A stretch of DNA of 44,719 nt from an uncultured Acidimicrobiales bacterium. Lineage in GTDB: Bacteria; Actinomycetota; Acidimicrobiia; Acidimicrobiales; AC-14. The notes beneath the pieces are model-generated. The model was not told where the DNA came from. It saw only the letters and a list, made by a program, of their open reading frames with translations, and did not search any database. Where the stretch lies: positions 1 through 44,719 of the forward strand of contig CADCTB010000182.1 in NCBI GenBank assembly GCA_902805665.1, read 5' to 3'. Below are positions 23,900 to 31,745 of the stretch, piece by piece. Positions within the stretch are counted from its first letter, which is position 1. Each line of letters begins with the position of its first letter. The position numbers were made by a program, and so were the translations under genes.

Positions 23900-24670
23900 T
23901 CAGGCCGCAGCCGGCTCCTCGGCGGTGAGCAGGGCCATCAGCCGCTCCTGCACCATCCGGAAGGCCGGTTGGTCGATCACACTGGTCCGGTCGCGGGGGC
24001 GGGGCAGGTCGACCGGGATGACGTCGAGGATCGAGGGGCTCGGCGGGTTGGCCATCACCACGATCCGGTCGGCCAGCAGGATGGCCTCGTCGATCCCGTG
24101 GGTGACCATGAGCACCGTCTCGGTCTCCGACTCGTGCTGCCACAGCTCGATGAGCTGCTGCTGCAGGCGGGCCCGGGTGAGGGCGTCGAGGGCGCCGAAG
24201 GGCTCGTCGAGCAGGAGGAGCCGGGGGCCGACCGCGAAGGCTCGGGCGACCGCCGTGCGCTGCTGCATCCCGCCCGACACCTGGGCCGGCCGCTTGTCCT
24301 TGTGCTCCCACAACCCCACCGCCCGCAGGTAGCGCTCGACCACCTCGTCGTTCTGGGCGGGCTTGCGCCGGGGACGGGCGGCCCGGGCCGCCTCCCGCAC
24401 GTTGGCCAGCAGGCTGAGCCGGGGCAGGAGCGAGTAGTTCTGGAAGACCATGGCCCGGTCGGGGCCCGGCCCGGTGATCTCCTTGCCGTCCAGGCTGACC
24501 TCGCCGCTGTCGGCGTCGAGCAGGCCGCCGACCACGTTCAGAAGGGTCGACTTGCCGCAGCCCGAGTGGCCGATGAAGGAGACGAACTCTCCCTGGGTCA
24601 CGGTCAGGTCGACGCCCCGCAGGACGTCCTGGCCGTTGAAGGACTTCCACACATTCGCGAGGTCGAGCAT
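23900..24670 (-). CDS. nitrate/sulfonate/taurine-type ABC transporter ATP-binding protein
   Basis: This 256-residue ATPase has Walker A GHSGCGKST (34-42), a Q-loop in MVFQNYSLLPRL, the signature SGGMQQRTAVARA, Walker B LLLLDEPFGALD and a switch His in MVTHGIDEA. The PFGALD/MQQR forms are typical of the NrtD/SsuB/TauB group. It energises the adjacent permease. ATG 24670 overlaps the permease stop codon by one base (TGATG), so the longer open frame is not used. Substrate assignment rests on the binding protein and on the divergent NnaR-like regulator, which point to nitrate or nitrite. Confidence 0.9.
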   Translation of the reverse strand: MLDLANVWKSFNGQDVLRGVDLTVTQGEFVSFIGHSGCGKSTLLNVVGGLLDADSGEVSLDGKEITGPGPDRAMVFQNYSLLPRLSLLANVREAARAARPRRKPAQNDEVVERYLRAVGLWEHKDKRPAQVSGGMQQRTAVARAFAVGPRLLLLDEPFGALDALTRARLQQQLIELWQHESETETVLMVTHGIDEAILLADRIVVMANPPSPSILDVIPVDLPRPRDRTSVIDQPAFRMVQERLMALLTAEEPAAA

Positions 24671-25533
24671 CACGCAGCCGCCTTTCGGGCCAGGTGCATG
24701 AACATGGTGTCCAGGAGCACGCCGACGGCGCCGATCAGCACGATGGCCGATATGACGTTGGCCAGGCTCCCGCCGTTGTAGGAGTTCCACACGAAGTAGC
24801 CGATGCCCGTGTTGCCGGAGAGCATCTCGGCCGCCACGATCACCATCCAGGCGATGCCCATGGACAGCCGCATGCCGGTGATCACCGCCGGCAGGCTGTG
24901 GGGGATCACCACGTGGCGCACGTAGGCCAGCCGGCCGAACTTGAACACCCGGGCCACGTTGCGCTGGTCCATCGGCACCGACGCGGCGCCGGCCGCGGTG
25001 TTGATGACCGTCGGCCACAGCGACGTGATGAAGATGACGAACACGGCCGCGCTGCGGACGTCCTTGAGCACGACCAGGCCGATCGGGAACCACGCCAGCG
25101 GCGACACCGGCCGGAGCACCTGGATGACCGGGTTGGCCGCCGCCCATGCCTTCTTGCTCCCGCCGATCAGGAAGCCGAGCGGCACCCCGATGACCGTCGC
25201 CATGGCGAAGCCGGTGAACACCTTGATCAGCGACACACCGAGCTGGATGCCGATGCCCTTGTCGTTCGGGCCCAAGTCGTAGAAGGGGTACCGCAGCAGC
25301 TTGCGCAGCGCGGTGAAGCCCTCGGACGGGGTGGGCAGGTCGGGCGAGCTGAGAGCCACCAGCCCCCACAGGCCGACCACGACGGCGACGCCGACCGATG
25401 CCCAGGCCCCGCTGCGGACGGCTTTGACCAGGCGGCCGCCTTGCGCCGGCCGCTTCGACGGCGGCGGTGGGATCTTCGGGGCCGCTCCCGGGAGCTTCTC
25501 GGCCTCGGTGGTCGTGGGATGGACAAGGGTCAT
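24670..25533 (-). CDS. nitrate/sulfonate-type ABC transporter permease
   Basis: This 287-residue permease has an N-terminal Pro-rich cytoplasmic segment (1-38), then about six membrane helices. The EAA-like cytoplasmic loop reads MDQRNVARVFKFGRLAYVRHVVIPHSLPAVITGMRLSMGIAW, with further family features in LGFLIGG and SVMPL-like IVLIGAVGVLLD. It belongs with NrtB/SsuC/CmpB. ATG 25533 overlaps the stop codon of the binding-protein gene (ATGA). It is the middle gene of a three-gene operon, and one permease gene implies a homodimeric channel. Confidence 0.9.
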   Translation of the reverse strand: MTLVHPTTTEAEKLPGAAPKIPPPPSKRPAQGGRLVKAVRSGAWASVGVAVVVGLWGLVALSSPDLPTPSEGFTALRKLLRYPFYDLGPNDKGIGIQLGVSLIKVFTGFAMATVIGVPLGFLIGGSKKAWAAANPVIQVLRPVSPLAWFPIGLVVLKDVRSAAVFVIFITSLWPTVINTAAGAASVPMDQRNVARVFKFGRLAYVRHVVIPHSLPAVITGMRLSMGIAWMVIVAAEMLSGNTGIGYFVWNSYNGGSLANVISAIVLIGAVGVLLDTMFMHLARKAAA

Positions 25534-26786
25534 ACGCGGCTGACCTCCTCGAGAGGCTTCCTCGGGTCGAACGTGGTGTTGTCGAGCTTGATGTGGAACG
25601 GCGTCATGTCGTCGTCCGGGACCTCGATGCCCTCCTTGGCCGCCACCTTCTCGTAGAGGTCTCGCAGGATGAGGCCGTCGGCGAGCTCCTGATAGGCCGG
25701 CTCCGTCTTGAGCAGCCCGAACCGGCGGTACTGCGACAGGAACCAGATGGCGTGGCCCCGCCGGGGGGCATTGACCTGGCCGCCCCGGAAGAACGTCATG
25801 TAGTCGTCGGTGTAGGTCTTGTTCCCGATGCCGGGGCCGAGGTTGTACTGGCCCAGCAGCCGGCCCTCGATCTCCGAAGGCGGGGCGTTCACGTAGGAGG
25901 CGGCACCGATCGTCTCCGACGCCTTCTTGCGGTTGGCCAGGTCGTCGAGCCACTTGCCGGCCTTGAGGATCGCCCCCATGACGTCCATCAGCACGTCGGG
26001 CCGCTCGGTGGCGAACTTCTCGGTGACGACCAGGGCCTTCTCGGGGTGATGCTTCCAGATGTCCTGGGTGTTGATGTGGGTGAAGCCGATCCCCTGGTCG
26101 ACGGCCTGGGCGCCCCAGGGCTCGCCGACGCAGTAGCCGTCCATGGCGTCGACCTTCATGTTGGCCACCATCTGGGCCGGAGGGATGGTGATGATCTTGA
26201 GGGAGTTCGAGTCGACCTTGCACGCCTTCAGCCAGTAGCGCACCCATGTGTCGTGGGTGCCACCGGGGAACGTCATCGCCAGCGTCGGCGCCTTGGACTG
26301 CAGGGCGGCCCGGGCCTTGTCCAGGTCGCCGTAGCCGACGGCCGCGTAGTCCTTCGACAACGTGATGGCCTGCCCGTTGTTGTTCAGGTTCATGGCCACC
26401 CGCAACGATCGGGCGCCGCTGCCGCCGATGCCGGTGGCCACCGAGAGGGGCATGCTCGACAGCACGTGGCCGCCGTCGATCTCGTTGTTGAGCAGGTTGT
26501 CGCGGGTGGCGGCCCACGACGCCTGCTTCTCCACCGACACGTCGAGGCCCCGCTCGGCGAAGTAGCCGAGCTCCTTGGCCATGACGATCGACGCGCAGTC
26601 CGTCAGGGCGATGAAGCCCAGCCGCACCTTGCGGTTCGTGCTGCCGCCGGGAACCGTGCTGCCGGTCTGGGCGGCCGGGGTCGACGAACCCTCCGTCGGC
26701 GGGTTGCCGCATGCGGCCAGCAGGGCTCCGACCGGAGGGGTGGCCGCCACCATGCCCGCCAGCCGGAGAAACGCTCTTCGGTCCAT
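25530..26786 (-). CDS. NrtA/CmpA-type ABC transporter substrate-binding lipoprotein
   Basis: This 418-residue protein has a twin-arginine-like signal (MDRRAFLRLAG) ending in the lipobox ALLAAC (Cys26), so it is exported and lipid-anchored. The mature part matches NrtA/CmpA solute-binding proteins: RLGFIALTDCASIVMAKELGYFAERGLDV, DGGHVLSSMPL, MDGYCVGEPWG and AIWFLSQYRRFGLL. NrtA binds nitrate and CmpA bicarbonate; the sequence alone does not decide, but divergence from an NnaR-like regulator favours nitrate or nitrite. No nitrate or nitrite reductase gene lies in the window. It heads the operon before permease and ATPase. Confidence 0.88.
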   Translation of the reverse strand: MDRRAFLRLAGMVAATPPVGALLAACGNPPTEGSSTPAAQTGSTVPGGSTNRKVRLGFIALTDCASIVMAKELGYFAERGLDVSVEKQASWAATRDNLLNNEIDGGHVLSSMPLSVATGIGGSGARSLRVAMNLNNNGQAITLSKDYAAVGYGDLDKARAALQSKAPTLAMTFPGGTHDTWVRYWLKACKVDSNSLKIITIPPAQMVANMKVDAMDGYCVGEPWGAQAVDQGIGFTHINTQDIWKHHPEKALVVTEKFATERPDVLMDVMGAILKAGKWLDDLANRKKASETIGAASYVNAPPSEIEGRLLGQYNLGPGIGNKTYTDDYMTFFRGGQVNAPRRGHAIWFLSQYRRFGLLKTEPAYQELADGLILRDLYEKVAAKEGIEVPDDDMTPFHIKLDNTTFDPRKPLEEVSRV

Positions 26787-26988
26787 GCCGAGGAACGTAG
26801 GACCGGCGGGAGAAGGTGCAGTTTCCCCCCTGTGTCCAGCGGGTGACGTTCCGCACTCCGCCGCCCGAGACCATGAGAGCGGACTGTCACGCGCCGTTCA
26901 CCGTCGCGCAGGATCCGTACAGAGAGGGTTCGCCCGGCGAGCAACCTTCGGAAACAGTGCCGACACACCGACCCGTCATGCTGGCGAC
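26787..26988. promoter_or_regulatory. divergent control region between the nitrate-type transporter and the NnaR-like gene
   Basis: This 202-bp gap is long for this compact genome. At 26951-26966 it holds GAAAC-six bases-GACAC, which resembles half of a GlnR box (gTnAC/GaAAC blocks spaced by six). A second loose block, GTCAC-six bases-TTCAC, starts near 26885. NnaR and GlnR co-bind upstream of nitrate genes in Streptomyces, so an operator here is expected; the exact boxes are inference. Confidence 0.35.
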
Positions 26989-28098
26989 ATGAGCGACGGC
27001 CGCCTCGACGGTTTCGTCGTCGGCGTCACCGCCGACCGGCGGGCGTCGGAGCAGGCCGAGCTGCTACGGCGCCGGGGCGCCGGGGTGATCCTCGGGCCGT
27101 CGATCGAGACCGCCTACCTGGCCTCCGACGACGCGCTGCGCGCCGCCACGCTGGCGCTGGTCGAGCGGCCGCCGCACTACCTGGCCGCCACCACCGGGAT
27201 CGGCATCCGGGCGTGGTTCGAGGCCGCCCAGGTCTGGGGGCTCGGCGACGCGCTCGTCGACGCGTTCCGGGACACGCGGATCGTCGCCCGGGGACCGAAG
27301 GCCGCGGGCGCAGTCCAGGCCGCCGGCCTCGAAGTCTGGCGCAGTGCGGCGAACGAGCAGATGGACCAGCTCCTCGGGCACCTCCTGGCCGAGGAGCTGA
27401 AGGGGGCGTGTGTCGCCGTCCAGCTCTACGGCATGCCGGCGCCCGAGATCACCACGGCGCTCGCCGGAGCCGGGGCCGAGGTGCTGGAGGTCCCCGTCTA
27501 CCAGTGGCGCACGCCGGCCGACCCCGGACCGGCACTGCGACTGGCCCAAGCGGCCATCGACGGCCGGGTGCACGCGGTGACCTTCACCGCCGCGCCGGCG
27601 GTGGCGAACTTCTTCACCCTGGCCACCGAGGCCGGTGTCGACGAGAGCCTCCGGGCCGCCTTCAACCGCCGGGGGGTCGTCGCCGCCTGCGTCGGACCGG
27701 TGTGCGCCCGCGGCGCAGTGGAGGCCGGAATCCTCGCCCCGCTCGTGCCCCATGTCGGCCGCCTGGGGCTCATGGTGCGGGCCCTCTCCGAACGCCTCCT
27801 CTGCGACCGTCGCACCGTGCCCATGGCGGGGGTCGACGTCGTCCTCCAGGGGCTGATGGCGATGATCGGCGAGAACCGGGTGCGGCTCAACTGCCGGGAG
27901 CGGGCGCTGCTCGACGCCCTGGCGGCGCGGCCGGGCACGGTGTTCTCCCGGCCGGCGCTGGTCCGGGAGGTGTGGAGCGCCACCGGCGCCGACCCCCACG
28001 CGGTCGAAGTGGCGATCGCCCGCCTGCGCCCGAGACTGGGTGCGGCCGGCGCCGCATTGGTGGCCGTCCCCGGTCGGGGCTACCGGCTCGAGCCGTAA
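26989..28098 (+). CDS. NnaR-like regulator: HemD (uroporphyrinogen-III synthase) domain fused to OmpR-type winged helix
   Basis: This 369-residue protein starts at ATG 26989; the longer frame upstream crosses the control region and is rejected. Residues 1-250 have the two-lobed HemD fold (GFVVGVTADRRASEQAELLRRRGA, TTGIGIRAWF, VEVPVYQWRTP-like segment, VTFTAAPAVANFF). Residues 275-369 form an OmpR/PhoB winged helix (LNCRERALLDALAARPGTVFSRPALVREVWS...VEVAIARLRPRLG...VPGRGYRL). This architecture is that of actinobacterial NnaR, a co-activator with GlnR of nitrate and nitrite assimilation. Divergence from a nitrate-type transporter supports that role. It probably is not the housekeeping heme enzyme, though enzymatic activity cannot be excluded. 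Confidence 0.85.
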   Translation: MSDGRLDGFVVGVTADRRASEQAELLRRRGAGVILGPSIETAYLASDDALRAATLALVERPPHYLAATTGIGIRAWFEAAQVWGLGDALVDAFRDTRIVARGPKAAGAVQAAGLEVWRSAANEQMDQLLGHLLAEELKGACVAVQLYGMPAPEITTALAGAGAEVLEVPVYQWRTPADPGPALRLAQAAIDGRVHAVTFTAAPAVANFFTLATEAGVDESLRAAFNRRGVVAACVGPVCARGAVEAGILAPLVPHVGRLGLMVRALSERLLCDRRTVPMAGVDVVLQGLMAMIGENRVRLNCRERALLDALAARPGTVFSRPALVREVWSATGADPHAVEVAIARLRPRLGAAGAALVAVPGRGYRLEP

Positions 28099-28128
28099 GG
28101 CGCCCGAGCCGGTGCACCCGCACCCGAG

Positions 28129-29007
28129 TTACCGCTCGATCGGAGCCTTGACCAGGTTGCCCCACTCGGTCCAGGAGCCGTCGTAGTTGCGGACCTTCGG
28201 GTAGCCCAGCAGGTTCTGGAGCACGAACCACGTGTGGCTCGAGCGCTCGCCGATGCGGCAGTAGACCACCACGTCGTCGTCGGGGCTCAGGCCCAGCTCC
28301 TCCGCGTAGATCTTGCGAAGGGCCTCGGCGTCCTTGAAGGTGCCGTCGTCGTTGGCCGCCTGCTTCCACGGCTTGCTGGCCGCCCCGGGGATGTGGCCGC
28401 CGCGCAGCGCACCCTCCTGCGGGTAGTCGGGCATGTGCAGCAGCTCACCGGAGTACTCGCCGGGCGAGCGCACGTCGACCAGCTTGCCGCCCTGGCCGAT
28501 GTGGGCCAGCACGTCGTCGCGGAAGGCCCGGATCGGCGCGTCCTCCCGCTCGACGACCGGGTAGTCGGTGGCCTCGGGCTTGGGGACGTCGGTGGTCAGC
28601 TCCCGGCCCTCCTGGAGCCACTTCATGCGGCCGCCGTTGAGCAGGCGGACGTCGGGGTGGCCGAACAGCTTGAACACCCAGAGGGCATAGGCGGCCCACC
28701 AGTTGAAGTTGTCGCCGTAGAAGACCACGGTGGAGTCGCGGCTGATCCCGTTGCGGGAGCAGAGGTCGGCGAACGCCTGACCGTCGATGTAGTCCCGGTT
28801 GACCTGGTCGTTCAGGTCCAGGTGCCAGTCGACCTTGATGGCCCCGGGGATGTGACCGGTGTCGTAGAGGAGCACGTCCTCGTCGGACTCGACGATGACC
28901 AGGCCGGGGTCGTTCAGGTGCTCGGCCAGCCAGCCCGTGGTGACGAGCAGCTCGGGCTTGGAGTACTGGGTGAGCTCCGGGGAGTTGTCGGGATCAACCG
29001 AGGGCAT
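28129..29007 (-). CDS. sseA: thiosulfate sulfurtransferase (two-domain rhodanese, SseA-like)
   Basis: This 292-residue protein has two rhodanese domains. The inactive N-terminal domain (20-140) ends with [20 protein letters not shown]. The catalytic C-terminal domain (155-285) has the persulfide cysteine Cys250 in [14 protein letters not shown]. It transfers sulfane sulfur from thiosulfate or a similar donor to a thiol acceptor. A strong AGGAGG lies a few bases before ATG 29007, so the longer upstream frame is rejected. The divergent gene encodes SufE, a sulfur acceptor; the same two families are also neighbours in Mycobacterium (sseA and a SufE-like gene), which suggests a shared sulfur-relay role. 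Confidence 0.92.
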   Translation of the reverse strand: MPSVDPDNSPELTQYSKPELLVTTGWLAEHLNDPGLVIVESDEDVLLYDTGHIPGAIKVDWHLDLNDQVNRDYIDGQAFADLCSRNGISRDSTVVFYGDNFNWWAAYALWVFKLFGHPDVRLLNGGRMKWLQEGRELTTDVPKPEATDYPVVEREDAPIRAFRDDVLAHIGQGGKLVDVRSPGEYSGELLHMPDYPQEGALRGGHIPGAASKPWKQAANDDGTFKDAEALRKIYAEELGLSPDDDVVVYCRIGERSSHTWFVLQNLLGYPKVRNYDGSWTEWGNLVKAPIER

Positions 29008-29101
29008 AGAAGCATCCTCCTTGGATGGCGGGTTGACGTCTCGGCTCCAGCCTAGTGGCAAATCCCGACTCCGACGGTCAAGAATTGCCGCCCGTGGGAT
29101 C

Positions 29102-29578
29102 ATGGCGCTCATGGACGCAGAACAGCCCGGCGGGGCCCCGCCCGCCCTCCAGCGCATCGTCGACCTCTTCGGGGGTGCTCCGAAGGAGCTCCGCCTCCAG
29201 GCCCTGCTCGAATACTCGCGGAAGGTCCCGCCGCTGCCCGAGGAGCTGGCCGGCCACCGGGAGCTCATGGAGCAGGTGCCGGAGTGCGCCACGCCCTTCT
29301 TCCTCGCTACCGAGATCGACGACCAGGACCGGGTGCACCTCCACTTCGACGTCCCCGACCAGGCGCCCACCACCCGCGGCTTCGCCGGCATCCTGCACAC
29401 GGGCCTCGACGGGGCCACCGCGCAGGACGTCCTGGCCACGCCCAACGACTTCTACATGAAGATGGGCCTGGCCGAGGCGATCTCCTCCCAACGGCTGAGG
29501 GGCATGTCCGCCATCCTGGCCCGGCTCAAGCGGCAGGTCGCCGCCCACGTGGCCGCCAAGGGCGCAGCCGCAGGCTGA
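29102..29578 (+). CDS. SufE-family sulfur acceptor protein
   Basis: This 158-residue protein matches Suf[37 protein letters not shown], the acceptor Cys62 in [10 protein letters not shown], and [28 protein letters not shown]. SufE takes persulfide sulfur from a cysteine desulfurase (or here possibly a rhodanese) for Fe-S cluster assembly. ATG 29102 or 29111 could be the start; the open frame further upstream overlaps sseA and is a shadow. No suf operon is present, so it serves a partner encoded elsewhere or the divergent rhodanese. Confidence 0.88.
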   Translation: MALMDAEQPGGAPPALQRIVDLFGGAPKELRLQALLEYSRKVPPLPEELAGHRELMEQVPECATPFFLATEIDDQDRVHLHFDVPDQAPTTRGFAGILHTGLDGATAQDVLATPNDFYMKMGLAEAISSQRLRGMSAILARLKRQVAAHVAAKGAAAG

Positions 29579-29586
29579 GCCGGGAG

Positions 29587-29652
29587 CTACCTGCGGCGCA
29601 GGAGCAGCACGATGATGACGATGAGCAGGATCGTGCCCAGACCGATGTACAT
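29587..29652 (-). CDS. 21-residue single-helix membrane peptide
   Basis: On the minus strand ATG at 29652 opens a 22-codon frame (MYIGLGTILLIVIIVLLLRRR, stop TAG). It consists of one perfect hydrophobic helix followed by three arginines, so the C-terminus would face the cytoplasm. GGGAG sits five bases before the ATG, a good ribosome site. Very short hydrophobic proteins of this MYIGxGT... pattern recur in actinobacteria, but I know no function. It is convergent with the sufE-like gene, eight bases away. Confidence 0.6.
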   Translation of the reverse strand: MYIGLGTILLIVIIVLLLRRR

Positions 29653-29805
29653 GCGGACTCCCGGTTCGCCGACCGGCCGGGGGTTCGACCGCGCGTCAGA
29701 CCGAGGACGCTACCGGCTGCCGGTGGATGGCAGGGAGTCCGATGATTTCCGACTCGGCGCACCGTCTTTTCGGGCAGCACCGTTCCCGAGGAGAGAGATG
29801 TTCCC

Positions 29806-30264
29806 ATGACTGCCACTGCGTTTCGAACTGTCGTCCTGCTCGGTGGAAAGACGGCCACCGGGATCCAGGTTCCCCCCGACGTGGTCGCCGGCCTCGGCCC
29901 CGGCAAGCGGCACGCGGTCCGGGTCACGATCGGCGCGCACACGTACCGCAGCACGGTGGCCGTGATGGGCGGGGAGTTCATGATCCCGCTCAGCGCCGAG
30001 AACCGCACCCTTGCCGGCGTCGCCGCCGGCGACGAGGTCGACGTCTCCCTGGAGTTGGACACCGAGCCCCGCGAGGTCACCGTCCCGCCCGACTTTCGCG
30101 AGGCGCTCGACGCAGACCCGGCGGCGGCCCGCTTCTTCGACGGGCTGTCGTACAGCCAGAAGCGGGGTTTCGTGCTCCCCATCGAGGACGCCAAGTCGCC
30201 GGCCACCCGGGAGCGGCGCATCGCCAAGGCCGTGAGCGCACTCCGGGACGGGCGGCCGCGCTGA
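29806..30264 (+). CDS. DUF1905 + YdeI/OmpD-associated domain protein
   Basis: This 152-residue protein has a DUF1905 beta-barrel-like domain (1-85: FRTVVLLGGKTATGIQVPPDVVAGLGPGKRHAVRVTI...GDEVDVSLELDTEPREVTVP). This is followed by the YdeI/OmdA helix pair (90-150: DFREALDADPAAARFFDGLSYSQKRGFVLPIEDAKSPATRERRIAKAVSALRDG). Proteins of this type have been linked to bacteriocin or peptide protection in other bacteria, but the molecular role is unclear. AGGAGAGAG upstream of ATG 29806 is a good SD. It stands alone before the MerR-men operon, 42 bases ahead. Confidence 0.85.
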   Translation: MTATAFRTVVLLGGKTATGIQVPPDVVAGLGPGKRHAVRVTIGAHTYRSTVAVMGGEFMIPLSAENRTLAGVAAGDEVDVSLELDTEPREVTVPPDFREALDADPAAARFFDGLSYSQKRGFVLPIEDAKSPATRERRIAKAVSALRDGRPR

Positions 30265-30270
30265 CCCGGT

Positions 30271-30299
30271 GTGACTCTGGGAGTGATTGCTCCTAGAAT
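30271..30299 (+). promoter_or_regulatory. MerR-menG-menF promoter with dyad operator
   Basis: GTGACT (30271-30276) and TAGAAT (30294-30299) are separated by 17 bases and form the best promoter in the window. Transcription would begin at or beside the ATG at 30307, a leaderless mRNA. A 20-bp dyad, CTGGGAG-six-CTCCTAG (30277-30296), fills the spacer and touches the -10, the usual place for a MerR-family operator. The core GGAGTGATTGCTC (30280-30292) recurs with one change upstream of menB. Confidence 0.65.
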
Positions 30300-30306
30300 G
30301 ATCACT

Positions 30307-31065
30307 ATGAGGATGCGGGTCGAAGAGCTGGCGCTTGCCGCCGAGGTCTCCGTCGACACCATCCGCTACTACCAGAAGCAGCACCTGCTCCCCCCGCCCG
30401 GGCGCGACGGGCGCCTGGCCTTCTACGGCGACGAGCACCTGAGCCGGATCGCCCGGATCAAGGAGCTGCAGCGGCGGGGGTTCACCCTTGCCGTGATCCG
30501 TCGTTTCCTGGCCGGTGAGCTCGATCCGGCCGACGAGCCTCTCGCCGCCGCGGTCGCAGGAGCCGACGACACTGACGGTGGCGGCGAGGAGCTGTTCGGC
30601 ATCGACGAGCTGGCCAACCGGGTGGGCGTGCCCCAACCGATGCTCGACTCCTTGCTGCGCGAGGGCCTGCTCATCCCCCGGGTGGTCGACGGGACGCCGA
30701 AGTTCACGCCCGCCGACGTGGCCATGCTGGCCGGGGGCATGCGCCTGCTCCAGGCCGGACTGCCGCTGCCAGAGCTGTTCACCCTGGCCCGCCATCACCA
30801 TGCCGTCACCCGGGAGGTGGCCGCCGAGGCGGTCGAGCTGTTCGACACCTGGGTCCGCAAGCCGCTCCGGGCGTCGGACCTTCCCGAGGACGAGAAGGCC
30901 GAGCGCCTGGTCGAGGCCTTCCGCACCCTGATGCCCGCGGTGGCCGGCCTGGTCGCCCACCACTTCCAGCGCATCCTCCTGCAGGTCGCCCAGGAGCACC
31001 TCGAGTCGGTGGGCGACAAGAGCGAGCTCGACGCCGCCTCGGCCGACGAGGCATGGTCGGCGTGA
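30307..31065 (+). CDS. MerR-family regulator with a second MerR-like HTH domain; candidate menaquinone regulator
   Basis: This 252-residue protein has an N-terminal MerR winged helix (1-68: VEELALAAEVSVDTIRYYQKQHLLPPPGRDGRLAFYGDEHLSRIARIKELQRRGF). A second, diverged MerR-like helix-turn-helix spans about 98-150 (FGIDELANRVGVPQPMLDSLLREGLLIP...FTPADVAMLAGGMRLL). The C-terminus is all-helical with no Cys cluster, so no thiol-bound metal site is seen. ATG 30307 fits the leaderless promoter. The gene overlaps menG by 13 bases and lies in one operon with menG and menF. Its operator-like dyad is repeated before menB, so control of menaquinone synthesis is a reasonable inference. Confidence 0.85.
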   Translation: MRMRVEELALAAEVSVDTIRYYQKQHLLPPPGRDGRLAFYGDEHLSRIARIKELQRRGFTLAVIRRFLAGELDPADEPLAAAVAGADDTDGGGEELFGIDELANRVGVPQPMLDSLLREGLLIPRVVDGTPKFTPADVAMLAGGMRLLQAGLPLPELFTLARHHHAVTREVAAEAVELFDTWVRKPLRASDLPEDEKAERLVEAFRTLMPAVAGLVAHHFQRILLQVAQEHLESVGDKSELDAASADEAWSA

Positions 31066-31745
31066 GCAACCTGCCGCAGGGCGACGCCAAGGTCAAGGCC
31101 GTCGACGACATGTTCGACGCCATCGCCCCCCGTTACGACCTGCTGAACCGCCTGCTCACCTTCGGCATGGACGTTGGTTGGCGGCGGAAGACGGTGAAGT
31201 CACTGCAGCTCTCGCCCGGGTCGAAGGTCCTCGACCTGGCCTGCGGTACGGGCGACCTGTGCCGGGAGCTGACCACGCGGGGCTACCGGCCGGTGGGCGT
31301 CGACCGGTCGGCGGGCATGCTGGCCGCCCAGCGGACGGCGGCGCCGCTCGTCCGGGGCGATGCTCTCCGCCTGCCGTTCCGATCCAACTCGGTCGACGGC
31401 ATCGTGTGCGGCTTCGCCCTGCGCAACTTCGCCTCCCTCAAGCCGTTCCTGACGGAGTGCGCCCGGGTCCTGCGCCCCGGCGGGCGGGTGGCCCTCCTCG
31501 AGGTCGCCGAGCCCGACAATGCGGTGCTGCGATGGGGGCACGGGCTGTACTTCGGCAAGGTGGTGCCCCTGGTCGGCGGCATGCTCTCCGACCGCGACGC
31601 CTACCAGTACCTCCCGAAGTCGGTGGCCTACCTCCCCCCGCCCAGCCGGATGGTGTCCATGATGAGCGAGACCGGCTTCGGCGCCGCCACCCGCCGGCCG
31701 CTGTCCACCGGAATCGCCCAGCTCCTCACCGGGACCCGTCGATGA
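31053..31745 (+). CDS. menG: demethylmenaquinone methyltransferase
   Basis: This 230-residue UbiE/MenG-family enzyme uses S-adenosylmethionine for the last step of menaquinone synthesis. It starts with VKAVDDMFDAIAPRYDLLNRLLTFGMDVGWRRKTV, the family signature. The SAM motif is VLDLACGTGDLCREL, followed by VDRSAGML and the second signature VCGFALRNFASLKPFLTECARVLRPGGRVALLEVAEP. The 3' part (YQYLPKSVAYLPPPSRMVSMM) is also typical. ATG 31053 overlaps the MerR gene by 13 bases; GTG 31062 is an alternative start. Its stop overlaps the menF start (ATGA), so the three genes are translationally coupled. Confidence 0.93.
   Translation: MVGVSNLPQGDAKVKAVDDMFDAIAPRYDLLNRLLTFGMDVGWRRKTVKSLQLSPGSKVLDLACGTGDLCRELTTRGYRPVGVDRSAGMLAAQRTAAPLVRGDALRLPFRSNSVDGIVCGFALRNFASLKPFLTECARVLRPGGRVALLEVAEPDNAVLRWGHGLYFGKVVPLVGGMLSDRDAYQYLPKSVAYLPPPSRMVSMMSETGFGAATRRPLSTGIAQLLTGTRR

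Noticed and set aside
24670-26874. 734-residue frame covering permease and binding protein regions
   Set aside because: Only the 3' 287 codons encode the permease; the upstream part is an alternate frame of the binding-protein gene and its promoter.
30480-31000. B12- or Cys-based effector site in the MerR protein
   Set aside because: No DxHxxG motif and no cysteine cluster are visible.
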